Positions 44,967 through 52,147 of a DNA stretch of 64,000 nt are shown piece after piece. A model generated the notes under the pieces. That model was not told the origin of the DNA. It made no database searches and worked only from the letters and a program-made list of their open reading frames with translations. The stretch is from Candidatus Gastranaerophilales bacterium (lineage in GTDB: Bacteria; Cyanobacteriota; Vampirovibrionia; Gastranaerophilales; Gastranaerophilaceae). The DNA lies in the NCBI GenBank assembly GCA_947587615.1, contig CANPYC010000002.1, forward strand, positions 1-64,000, written 5' to 3'. Each line of letters begins with the position of its first letter. Position 1 is the stretch's first letter. The position numbers and the translations under genes are program-made.

Positions 44967-45214
44967 AAATTTTTCTTTAGTGTTTTAAGGCTAATTTGCT
45001 GCTTTCTATACCGGTTATTGTTCTTTTGCTTAGGTTGTTGTTGCTCAAAAGAAATTACCCTTGGCATTGTTAAGGATAAAGGTATATTTATTTTTCGCTC
45101 GGTATCATCTTTTCACTTTGTCTCTATTGTATGCTGCCGCATGCAATGATAGCAGAGTTCGGATTATTAGCAAGGGCAGGTTGTTAATAAAAGAATGAAA
45201 GCAGGAAGCCGTAG

Positions 45215-45495
45215 GGTAGACTTTAGTCTACCATCTTGAAACTGATACAACAGGGAGACGTAATTGTAGGGTAGACTTTAGTCTGTCATCTCTAAACTGC
45301 CCTACGGATTTTTATCTTCATCCTTTTATCAATAATTCACCCTTGCAATGACAAGTTATAAATGGTGGACTGAAGTCCACCCTACGACTAAAGCGGGGGT
45401 TGCAATTGTAGGGTAGACTTTAGTCTACCATCTCGAAACCGGCTTGTCGATTTTTGGTTTTTAACTTAGTTATAAACGGTGGACTTCAGTCCACC
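45215..45495. repeat. palindromic repeat cluster 2
   Basis: Five copies of the GGTRGACT-NN-AGTCYACC inverted repeat lie at 45215-45232, 45270-45287, 45364-45381, 45412-45429 and 45478-45495, three of the TAGACT type and two of the TGGACT type. Between 45430 and 45477 lies the linking block (AAACCGGCTTGT, TTTTTGGTTTTTAACTTAG, TTATAAAC). It is the reverse complement of the linker seen in cluster 1. The rest of 44967-45630 has no gene. Confidence 0.9.
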
Positions 45496-45630
45496 CTACA
45501 TATATCAAAGCTCATAACTTCGCTAAGGGCTGAAACAAATCCGCTCCAAAGACATTGAAGACAAGTATTCTAATTCCCAACATCCGCCCCAACATCATGG
45601 CTAAGCAACCGCAAAGCCCGCTCTACAAGT

Positions 45631-46515
45631 CTAAGCCGCTAATATATTTTTTTCTGCATTTCCTAAAATTTTTCTTGTTGAACTTGAAGCCGAGTCGGAT
45701 ATTATTGTCTGAGTAGCCGTTTTTGTTGTACTTGCACCGATGTTTCCTGCCAATTTAGCATTTCCGTACAATCCGCCGCCGACCAAAGCGCCGACACTAC
45801 CCGACACAAAAGCATTCATAGCCGTTGTTTTGGCCAAATCGCCGACATTAAAGTCCACATCTTCTTCTAAAGCCGCATCGGTTAAATATGTCATTGCACC
45901 GCTTACAGCACCACAGCTTAAACCGCATTTAGCGCCGTTTTTAACGGATTGTAACACAAGACCGTTTTTAATGCCTGCTCCTACACCTGATGAAACAGCG
46001 CTTGTTGCACCTGTAACAGCTCCCGAGATTACATCTTTAGCTATTTGTTTAGTATCTAAAGCGTCATTATCAACGTTATTTGTTGCCCTTTCGAGAGTTT
46101 TGGCGCTTGCTTTAACAAAAGCTCCAATCGGCGCACCATATTTTAGCGCTGCAAGAACACCGACCGAGCCTGTACCGAAAGATAGGACGGTTGTAGCAAT
46201 TGCAGCAACACCTGTTAATATATTTGTTATTAAATTTGTTGTGCTATCTTGTTTTTTGTCAAATTGCTCAATATAATCCAGTGCTTCATCAAAAGAAATT
46301 TCCCCTTTTTTATATTTATTGAGCATACTGTCGCAATCATCCGCCGATAAACCCACGTCGAAGGCTTCTTTAAAATCATTCCAAATATTTCCGATAAAGC
46401 CTTGTTTATCTTTAACATTTTCCAGTTTTTGCTCTAAATATTCATGATTGATGTCAGTTTTATTAAGAGCATAAGCACTGTTAGATAAATCTGTACTTGT
46501 CAGCATATCTGTCAT
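45631..46515 (-). CDS. glycine-zipper membrane-active-like protein
   Basis: No family is recognised. The 294-residue protein has a polar helical start (about 1-90, with an EF-hand-like but incomplete acidic segment) followed by about 170 residues made almost only of Gly/Ala/Ser/Val/Thr helices: NLITNILTGVAAIATTVLSF, then VISGAVTGATSAVSSGVGAG and NAFVSGSVGALVGGGLYG. Small-residue zippers of this kind occur in membrane-inserting toxins, translocators and channel-forming proteins. No signal peptide. AAAGGTTAG is the ribosome site, and on the minus strand AATACTTTATTATAAT lies upstream. Function unknown; pore formation is a guess. Confidence 0.55.
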   Translation of the reverse strand: MTDMLTSTDLSNSAYALNKTDINHEYLEQKLENVKDKQGFIGNIWNDFKEAFDVGLSADDCDSMLNKYKKGEISFDEALDYIEQFDKKQDSTTNLITNILTGVAAIATTVLSFGTGSVGVLAALKYGAPIGAFVKASAKTLERATNNVDNDALDTKQIAKDVISGAVTGATSAVSSGVGAGIKNGLVLQSVKNGAKCGLSCGAVSGAMTYLTDAALEEDVDFNVGDLAKTTAMNAFVSGSVGALVGGGLYGNAKLAGNIGASTTKTATQTIISDSASSSTRKILGNAEKNILAA

Positions 46516-46617
46516 ACTAATAACTAACCTTTAAATTACACACATTATAATAAAGTATTTTTTCTGTTAAAAATTGCTTGCTTGAAGATAAATTTAACAA
46601 TTGTTAAAAATTCGCTA

Positions 46618-46644
46618 AAAAAGACGGATTTTGCCCGTCTTTTT
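46618..46644 (-). terminator. terminator of the two small secreted protein genes
   Basis: A ten-pair stem AAAAAGACGG/CCGTCTTTTT with a seven-base loop lies downstream of the gene ending at 46675, with a T run on the minus strand. Confidence 0.85.
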
Positions 46645-46674
46645 GGTTGTTATGGTTAAACTGTCTTTATTGTA

Positions 46675-47046
46675 TTAATACCACCAAAAACCGCCGTCAC
46701 GAATTTGGGTGTTTAAATCTTCCTGTTTTTCAATTTTTGCTTCTATTCTTTGATTGTTTTTATTGCGCTCAAGGTTTGCTACTCTATTAAAACATATACC
46801 AAGTTCTTGCGAGTTTTTTGCGTATGCTTTGCATTCTGCTATTGATTTATCAAATTTTGCTTTTCTTAATGCCCAGTAATTATTTTCCATATTTTTCTTG
46901 CTATTTTCTTTTGCGGGTATAAACACGGCGTTTTCATATAACGGAGGACAAAATTCAGCCCATTGAGGCTCCATTACGCTTTGAGCAAATGAAAATTCGA
47001 TATTTGCAAACATAATTAAAGCGCATATTATCAATGTTTTTTTCAT
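46675..47046 (-). CDS. small secreted protein (123 residues)
   Basis: The protein has a signal peptide (MKKTLIICALIMFANIEFSF with AQ cleavage near 22), then a Cys-containing domain (FCPPLYENAVFI, AECKAYAK, GICFNRV) that could carry disulfides, then a charged helix. No family is recognised. It follows the 108-residue secreted protein after eight bases and shares its terminator, so the two form an operon of exported proteins. Likely periplasmic. Confidence 0.6.
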   Translation of the reverse strand: MKKTLIICALIMFANIEFSFAQSVMEPQWAEFCPPLYENAVFIPAKENSKKNMENNYWALRKAKFDKSIAECKAYAKNSQELGICFNRVANLERNKNNQRIEAKIEKQEDLNTQIRDGGFWWY

Positions 47047-47054
47047 ATCTTTTC

Positions 47055-47381
47055 CTATAAATCTACATTTAAATTTTGCATATTATTAAGTTGTTTTGTT
47101 TCTTGCAAAGTCTTGTAGTATTCTTGTTCGGCGCTTTGATTGTAGCTTTTTTCGGCACGTTTTCTGTCGTATCTGTCTTGTTGTCTGTCTTGAAAACGTT
47201 GACCATATTCAACAGTGCTCAAAGTTCCTCTTGTAGCACGTCCAACAGAATTTACAGTATAACTTGTCTGGTTAATTACGTTAAGTACATCGCTAAAGCC
47301 TGCTTCCGCTTTTAAATTTGTTAAAGTAAAAAAGGCAACAAAGCTTATAGCAAGTGTACAAAGAGCAACTTTCTTTCTCAT
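47055..47381 (-). CDS. small secreted protein (108 residues), Gln/Arg/Tyr-rich
   Basis: A signal peptide (about 1-27, ending LKAEAG) precedes a short helix and a strongly polar region rich in Gln, Arg, Asp and Tyr (QRFQDRQQDRYDRKRAEKSY). No family is recognised. AAAGGTAAAAC lies upstream of the ATG. It is the first gene of a two-gene operon. Export to periplasm or surface is likely; the role is unknown. Confidence 0.55.
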   Translation of the reverse strand: MRKKVALCTLAISFVAFFTLTNLKAEAGFSDVLNVINQTSYTVNSVGRATRGTLSTVEYGQRFQDRQQDRYDRKRAEKSYNQSAEQEYYKTLQETKQLNNMQNLNVDL

Positions 47382-47835
47382 GTTTTACCTTTCAATTTAA
47401 ATTGCTACTTTATCCTTTTCGACTTAAATTTTTAAAACTTTAGATTTAATTAATCATAAATTAAAAAAAATTTACAAAAATTTTAATTAAATTTGCTGAA
47501 ATAAAAAAGTCTACATCTCAACCAATTGCATGCATAATTTAATATCACATATAGTAAATAGAATTGATAAATTATAAGGAAAATTATTTTATTAAAGATA
47601 GCTTAACAATAAGGAAGGTTTAAAGAATGAATTGTTTGCATATATCGGATACTATAAATAAATATAGGTAATAGTAAGACACTTAAAGAGATGTTGAATA
47701 TGTAAGTGATTGATTTAGATGAATTGTAAGAGCGGAATTGGCAAAAAAGGATGTTTGAAAGAAAAGCCGTAGAGCGGGTTTTAGTCCGTCGTTTATCAAG
47801 GTATAGCGTGTGGCATTTGTACCGAATTTTCGACT
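47382..47835. other. intergenic stretch without a supported gene
   Basis: Nothing convincing is seen here apart from a 14-codon frame at 47627-47671 (MNCLHISDTINKYR) that has a good AAGGAAGG site before it, and a decayed repeat copy near 47770-47790. Confidence 0.5.
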
Positions 47836-48333
47836 CTGCTTTATTAATGAGGGCGCTAAATTAATAAAAGGATGAGAATAGTAAATTGTAGGGTAGACTT
47901 TAGCCTACCTTTATCAAGGGTTAACCCATAACAATCTTTCTGAATGGGTAGTTGTTCTAAGTGTAATGGTAGACTAAAGTCTACCCTACGGCTGGTGCTG
48001 CAATATAGAATGGATTTAATTTTCAAAAGTTATAAACGGTAGCTGCAAAGGGTAGTTGTAAAGGGTGGACTTCAGTCTCCTTACAAATACCAAACTGCTA
48101 CGGCAAGGAATTATAATTGCAGGGTAGACTTTAGTCTACCATTCTAAAACCCGACTTGTGCGGTTTTGGTTTTTAACTTAGTTATAAACGGTGGACTAAA
48201 GTCCACCCTACGACGGAGAACTGTAATTGCAATTGCAGGGTAGACTTTAGTCCACCATTCTAAAACTGCTTTATTAATGAGGGCGGTAAATTAATAAAAG
48301 GATGAGAATAGTAAATTGTAGGGTAGACTTTAG
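47836..48333. repeat. 68-bp direct repeat, 67 of 68 identical
   Basis: Positions 47836-47903 and 48266-48333 match except for one base (GGGCGC against GGGCGG). The unit begins CTGCTTTATTAATGAGGGCG and ends inside a GGTAGACT palindrome. It shows that whole segments of the repeat cluster, not only the palindromes, have been copied recently. Confidence 0.9.
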
Positions 48334-48442
48334 TCTACCATTCTAAAACCTGGCTTGCGGGTTTTTAGTTTTTAACTTAGAGCTACTGTTTTATCAAGGT
48401 TTAACTCGTGGCAATCTTAGTAATGGTGGAACTAAAGTCCAC
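47892..48442. repeat. palindromic repeat cluster 3
   Basis: Eight copies, several imperfect, of the GGTRGACT-NN-AGTCYACC repeat lie at 47892-47909, 47968-47985, 48064-48080, 48123-48140, 48190-48207, 48239-48256, 48322-48339 and 48424-48442. The linker blocks at 48141-48189 and 48340-48380 (CTAAAACCxGxCTT, GGTTTTTxGTTTTTAACTTAG) match cluster 2 directly and cluster 1 in reverse complement. No gene is seen between 47382 and 48547. Confidence 0.9.
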
Positions 48443-48547
48443 CCTACGGACTACTCAAACAGACGGGCTCGCTAACGTTGCGCCCCAGTCGATCTATCTT
48501 GCTTAAAAATCTAAGCTTATCGCTTAATTTTACTACGCAATATGAGC

Positions 48548-50104
48548 TTAGTTTATCTTTGACAAAATATAATTCACAACCAATTTTGAAACATCTTCAT
48601 TGATATTATAAAAATATTTTTCCAAAATCTCTTCTCTTAACTTCTTTTTAGGGTCTTTTTTATCAACCAAAAGCATATTTACGAGCTTTTCAACTTCATC
48701 TTTTGAATTGGCAATATAAAACCCCTGTTTGATAATATTTCCGAAATCGTCAAAAGGGGCTCTATCTTCCCTATCCAAAAGAATAATCGGGTTTTTTGAA
48801 GGGTAGTATTCTGCTAAAAACGAAGAACAATCCGTAATTAATAAGCTTGAGTTTTTGAATAAATCAATATAGTTCCCTTCGTTATACACTTTAGCATTAT
48901 CCGATTTATTCCAGGAATTAATATAATTATCATATTCGGCTTCGTCCAAAAAACCGTCTTGAATACAGCTATCTTTAAGCATAGGATGAGGTTTAAAGAT
49001 AAAATCAAATTGCTTATTTTTATTTACAAATTCTAAAAAGAATTTATAATCCCTTTTAAAAGTTGACATCTTTAATCCGTTCCCAAGTGAATGGTGTGCG
49101 CCATAGATAATTAAAGGTTTTTTTAGTTTTGTTTTTTGAATATAGTTATATTGTTCAAGCTTCAGAGAGCCAAAAGCAAAAATATTCTCATCCATTTGAC
49201 ATTTTTTTGAATAAAACTTGTTATGATAAGGACTTTCCGATAAAAATAACCACAAGGAAGAATAAATATCGTAAATAAATTCTGACCCCCAGTTTTTTGA
49301 ATTAACCGTTGTATAACCGTAAGAATTGAGAATTGTAAGAGCATATTTTGAAACATTAATCGGATTAATTGCGCCGAATAAGTACCACGGCTGTTCATAA
49401 AAAACAATATCAAAGGATAAATTTTCAATATTTAAAACATCGTTTTTATAATCATAAATATCAATTGTTTTAATATTAAGTCTGTCAAAAAATTTTTTTG
49501 AAGCTTCTTGAGTGAATTTAATTTTTCCTTTTGATAAAATCGGATACAAACCGACAGGCAAGACTTCAAAACGCTCATTAGTGCTTAAGAGTTTATACAG
49601 CCTTGTATAGCTCCACTTTTGGTTTTCCGAGCACAAAAACAAAACTTTTATTTTTTCTTTTGATTTAATTTTTTTTATGACATTTTTATAATTATTTTTA
49701 ATTTCTTCAAAATCTTTTTTATTATTAGGCATTATTGAGAGAATTTTTGTATTTTTATTTATAATTGTTTTTAAAAATTTTTCCTTATCAAAAAAAGCGG
49801 GGGATGTAACAATAATAAAATCAACGTTTAAATTTTTTAAATCATCCGGTTTAATTTGATTATTAAGCGGGTTTGAAGAAGCAATCAAATTTTTCGGGGT
49901 TGAATTTTTAAATTTTAAATCGCTGCAGCCTAAAACGCTAAAATATTCGCAAAGATTAAAAGACTCCCTGAGCGCTTCAAAGAAAATTCCGCAACAGTAA
50001 AAAACAACGCTTTTATTTTTGCATAATTTTTTTAAATTATCCAAATTATTTTTGAAAATTTCGCTTTTAAAGAAATCAAGCCAATGATTATATTCAAAAT
50101 CCAT
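48548..50104 (-). CDS. CDP-glycerol glycerophosphotransferase-like glycan enzyme
   Basis: The 518-residue protein has a C-terminal half (about 320-515) of the TagB/TagF type: IYGAHHSLGNG, DFIFKPHPMLKDS, and SSLLITDCSSFLAEYYPSKN followed by PIILLDRED. The N-terminal half holds two Rossmann-like segments (VVFYCCGIFFEAL, KVLFLCSENQKWSY). Such enzymes transfer glycerol- or ribitol-phosphate to glycans. It starts two bases after the oxidoreductase stop, and an acetyltransferase gene lies just upstream, so it belongs to a small surface-glycan group. The exact substrate is not clear. Confidence 0.75.
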   Translation of the reverse strand: MDFEYNHWLDFFKSEIFKNNLDNLKKLCKNKSVVFYCCGIFFEALRESFNLCEYFSVLGCSDLKFKNSTPKNLIASSNPLNNQIKPDDLKNLNVDFIIVTSPAFFDKEKFLKTIINKNTKILSIMPNNKKDFEEIKNNYKNVIKKIKSKEKIKVLFLCSENQKWSYTRLYKLLSTNERFEVLPVGLYPILSKGKIKFTQEASKKFFDRLNIKTIDIYDYKNDVLNIENLSFDIVFYEQPWYLFGAINPINVSKYALTILNSYGYTTVNSKNWGSEFIYDIYSSLWLFLSESPYHNKFYSKKCQMDENIFAFGSLKLEQYNYIQKTKLKKPLIIYGAHHSLGNGLKMSTFKRDYKFFLEFVNKNKQFDFIFKPHPMLKDSCIQDGFLDEAEYDNYINSWNKSDNAKVYNEGNYIDLFKNSSLLITDCSSFLAEYYPSKNPIILLDREDRAPFDDFGNIIKQGFYIANSKDEVEKLVNMLLVDKKDPKKKLREEILEKYFYNINEDVSKLVVNYILSKIN

Positions 50105-50106
50105 AT

Positions 50107-51102
50107 TTATTTAGACCTTGAAAGTTTAAATTCATGATTATCAAGAAGCTCTTTTTTAGCTCCCAACATCATATTTTCAGCACTTTCCAAAATTTTCACA
50201 ATCATATAACCGTTTTCCCCGTCCGAGCGAGGCGTTTTATCGTGTTCAATGCAGTTTAGAAAATGCTGACATTCAAGTTTTAGAGGCTCAATTTCAAGAT
50301 AGTCAAAAACTTCAATGTCGTTTTGAGAATTTTTCTTATTGTCGTAAACCTTCAATTTGCCTTCCTGCAAGGTGTCGTCTAAAATTGCGGTTGCTTTTGT
50401 TCCTCTTACAAGCAGGCTCACTCTTTTTTGAGGGTGTATCCAACTGTCTGAAACCTGTCCTATTAAACCATCTTCAAATTCAATTGTCAGATGAGTAATA
50501 TCGTAAATATGTTCAAATTCGCTTGAAGCGCCAACTGCGCTAATTACTCTTAGAGGTGCTTTTCCTGTTACATGGGCTATCATTGAAACATCATGCGGGG
50601 CTAAGTCCCACATAACGCTTCTGTCGTTTTTAAAGTAGTTAATATTTAATCTATCTGATTGAGCGTATTTAATTTCTCCCAAAACACCTTGCGCTATCAA
50701 CATTTTAAGTCTGTTAACAGCCGGATGATATAAGAGAAGATGTCCTACAAGAAGTTTAACTCCCATCTCATTGGCTATTTCTTTCAATTCTTTTGCTTCA
50801 GCGGCAGAAGTTGAGATAGGCTTTTCAACATAAACGTGTTTACTTGCAAGAAGGGCTTTTTTAACAAGTTTAAAGTGCGTGTGACTTGGTGTAACTATGC
50901 ACATAGCTTTAATTTCAGGGTTTATTAAAAGCTCTTCAAAGTTTTTTGTAATATGGACGTCGCTGTATAGTTCTTTTATCATTTTTAAATTTTCGTCGTC
51001 CAAGTCGCAAACGCTGTGAAGCGCTTTCAGATTATAGAAATTTCTTACGATATTTCTTCCCCAAATGCCGCAGCCAACAACTGCTATACACTTTTCCATC
51101 AA
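50107..51102 (-). CDS. Gfo/Idh/MocA-family sugar oxidoreductase
   Basis: The 331-residue NAD(P)-dependent enzyme has an N-terminal Rossmann fold (AVVGCGIWGRNIVRNF), CIVTPSHTHFKLVKKAL, the conserved VEKPIST with its lysine, and the substrate-side WDLAPHDVSMI with its His. Relatives oxidise or reduce nucleotide-linked sugars, often in LPS or capsule clusters. It is followed two bases later by the glycerophosphotransferase-like gene, so the pair is coupled. A second in-frame ATG lies one codon downstream of the chosen start. Confidence 0.85.
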   Translation of the reverse strand: MMEKCIAVVGCGIWGRNIVRNFYNLKALHSVCDLDDENLKMIKELYSDVHITKNFEELLINPEIKAMCIVTPSHTHFKLVKKALLASKHVYVEKPISTSAAEAKELKEIANEMGVKLLVGHLLLYHPAVNRLKMLIAQGVLGEIKYAQSDRLNINYFKNDRSVMWDLAPHDVSMIAHVTGKAPLRVISAVGASSEFEHIYDITHLTIEFEDGLIGQVSDSWIHPQKRVSLLVRGTKATAILDDTLQEGKLKVYDNKKNSQNDIEVFDYLEIEPLKLECQHFLNCIEHDKTPRSDGENGYMIVKILESAENMMLGAKKELLDNHEFKLSRSK

Positions 51103-51212
51103 CTATTCCTTATTAAAACTTCATTATAATAATTTTAATAAAGTCAAATTTTATAGTCAAAGAAAATATGCGATTTGATTTACAAAACACAACACTTAAT
51201 TTGTAATATATA

Positions 51213-51244
51213 AATTGAACAATTGAATTAACAATTGTTCAATT
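51213..51244 (-). terminator. hairpin at the end of the acetyltransferase gene
   Basis: A 13-pair stem AATTGAACAATTG/CAATTGTTCAATT with a six-base loop overlaps the last codons and the stop at 51228. The following sequence is A/T-rich but lacks a clean U run. Confidence 0.5.
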
Positions 51245-51884
51245 CACTGTATCTTGTGTAGCAATCTTTATACCAAAGAATATTCCCCCTGATTTTCTTT
51301 GCGGGATTTCCCGCAATTATTATATTTTCTTCGCTAAATTTTTTATTAACAAGGGAAAGTGCACCAACGACGGAATTAGAGGAAATATGAGCGCCTTTTA
51401 AAATTACGGAGTTTGTTCCAATCCAAACATTGTTTCCAATATAGACATCTTTTGAAGGGTTTAATATTTTTTTGGTGTTTTTATCTGTAATAGTGTGTCC
51501 GTCATTATTTCTTATTGTTATATTTTTTGAAAATAAACAATTGTTGCCTATTTCAATTTTCTTATTATCTCTTGATACAATAAACAATGAATCCATTGTG
51601 GTAAAATTTCTGCCGATTTTGAGCACCCCTGCGTCTATCAGATGAAAAGAACAAGAAGGAATATTTGCGTTTGTTGTTCTGATTGAAAAAAAGTTGTCGT
51701 TGCCCTTTAACTTAATTAAACTTTTTGAAAAATTTATAGGAAATTCAATTTCTACGGTATTATTATTTCCTTCAATAATTATATTTAAGCCTTTTATTCC
51801 CCCCCCCTCTTCCGGCATGGTTTTTTCATTGTTTATTATGTAGAAAACTTTATTATTTTCGCCTTTTAACGTTAATCCTTCCAT
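51228..51884 (-). CDS. left-handed beta-helix acetyltransferase with G9 tract
   Basis: The 218-residue protein is a hexapeptide-repeat acyltransferase: VYIGNNVWIGTNSVILKGAH, then NSVVGALSLV and AGNPAKKI are typical of O-acetyltransferases of the WbbJ/NodL group. The N-terminal half also shows beta-helix-like spacing. Near codons 26-30 the coding strand has nine consecutive G (51807-51799, EEGGG). A change of one base would end translation early, so the gene may be phase-variable. It lies upstream of sugar oxidoreductase and glycerophosphotransferase-like genes on the same strand. Probably decorates a surface glycan. Confidence 0.8.
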   Translation of the reverse strand: MEGLTLKGENNKVFYIINNEKTMPEEGGGIKGLNIIIEGNNNTVEIEFPINFSKSLIKLKGNDNFFSIRTTNANIPSCSFHLIDAGVLKIGRNFTTMDSLFIVSRDNKKIEIGNNCLFSKNITIRNNDGHTITDKNTKKILNPSKDVYIGNNVWIGTNSVILKGAHISSNSVVGALSLVNKKFSEENIIIAGNPAKKIRGNILWYKDCYTRYSELNNC

Positions 51885-52031
51885 GATTGTAAATTATATT
51901 AAAACTTCAAAACATAATCAAGTTTTGTGTTCAAATTTTTATTCTCTTTAAAATAATCCGAAAAAATTTTTCTGTTCAATAGTAAAATTAAAAACCAAGA
52001 ATTATTATTTAAAAAGAAAAAGGAGGTAAAA

Positions 52032-52118
52032 ATGAATAAAATATTGTTTTTAGGCGCATTAATCGGCATAGGTTTTGGTATAAGCGCACTGGTTAAAAAG
52101 CATAAAGAAGCTATGTAA
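52032..52118 (+). CDS. 28-residue membrane peptide
   Basis: This frame has a perfect AGGAGGT six bases before its ATG and a clean terminator right after its stop. The peptide is one hydrophobic Gly-rich helix (ILFLGALIGIGFGISALV) with a short basic tail (KKHKEAM). Strong ribosome site plus private terminator argue for a real gene, such as a small regulatory membrane peptide or toxin of a type I toxin-antitoxin-like unit; no antisense RNA was recognised. It is not similar to neighbours. Confidence 0.65.
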   Translation: MNKILFLGALIGIGFGISALVKKHKEAM

Positions 52119-52142
52119 GCCTGTTAATTAACAGGCTTTTTT
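52117..52142 (+). terminator. terminator of the 28-residue peptide gene
   Basis: A 22-base palindrome AAGCCTGTTAATTAACAGGCTT starts at the stop codon and is followed by TTTTAT. The rest of 51885-52031 shows no gene. Confidence 0.85.
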
Positions 52143-52147
52143 ATAAT

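Noticed and set aside
44879..45067. A 62-codon minus-strand frame across the terminator of the 89-residue gene
   Set aside because: It overlaps a real gene end and a terminator hairpin, has no ribosome site, and its composition is unlike neighbours.
45740..46276. A 178-codon plus-strand frame antisense to the glycine-zipper gene
   Set aside because: It is a shadow produced by the regular codon use of the Gly/Ala-rich gene and is Pro/Ala-rich without a ribosome site.
15600..46560. A shared upstream word (A/T)ATACTT(T/A)ATTA before several unusual genes, considered as a novel sigma-factor site
   Set aside because: In the best cases (6979-7006 and 37143-37169) TATACT is simply the -10 of a sigma70-type promoter with a -35 at 15-16 bases, and the restriction operon uses it too.
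47627..47671. A 14-codon frame with a good ribosome site
   Set aside because: Too short, no terminator, and in a region of decayed repeats; noted but not called as a gene.
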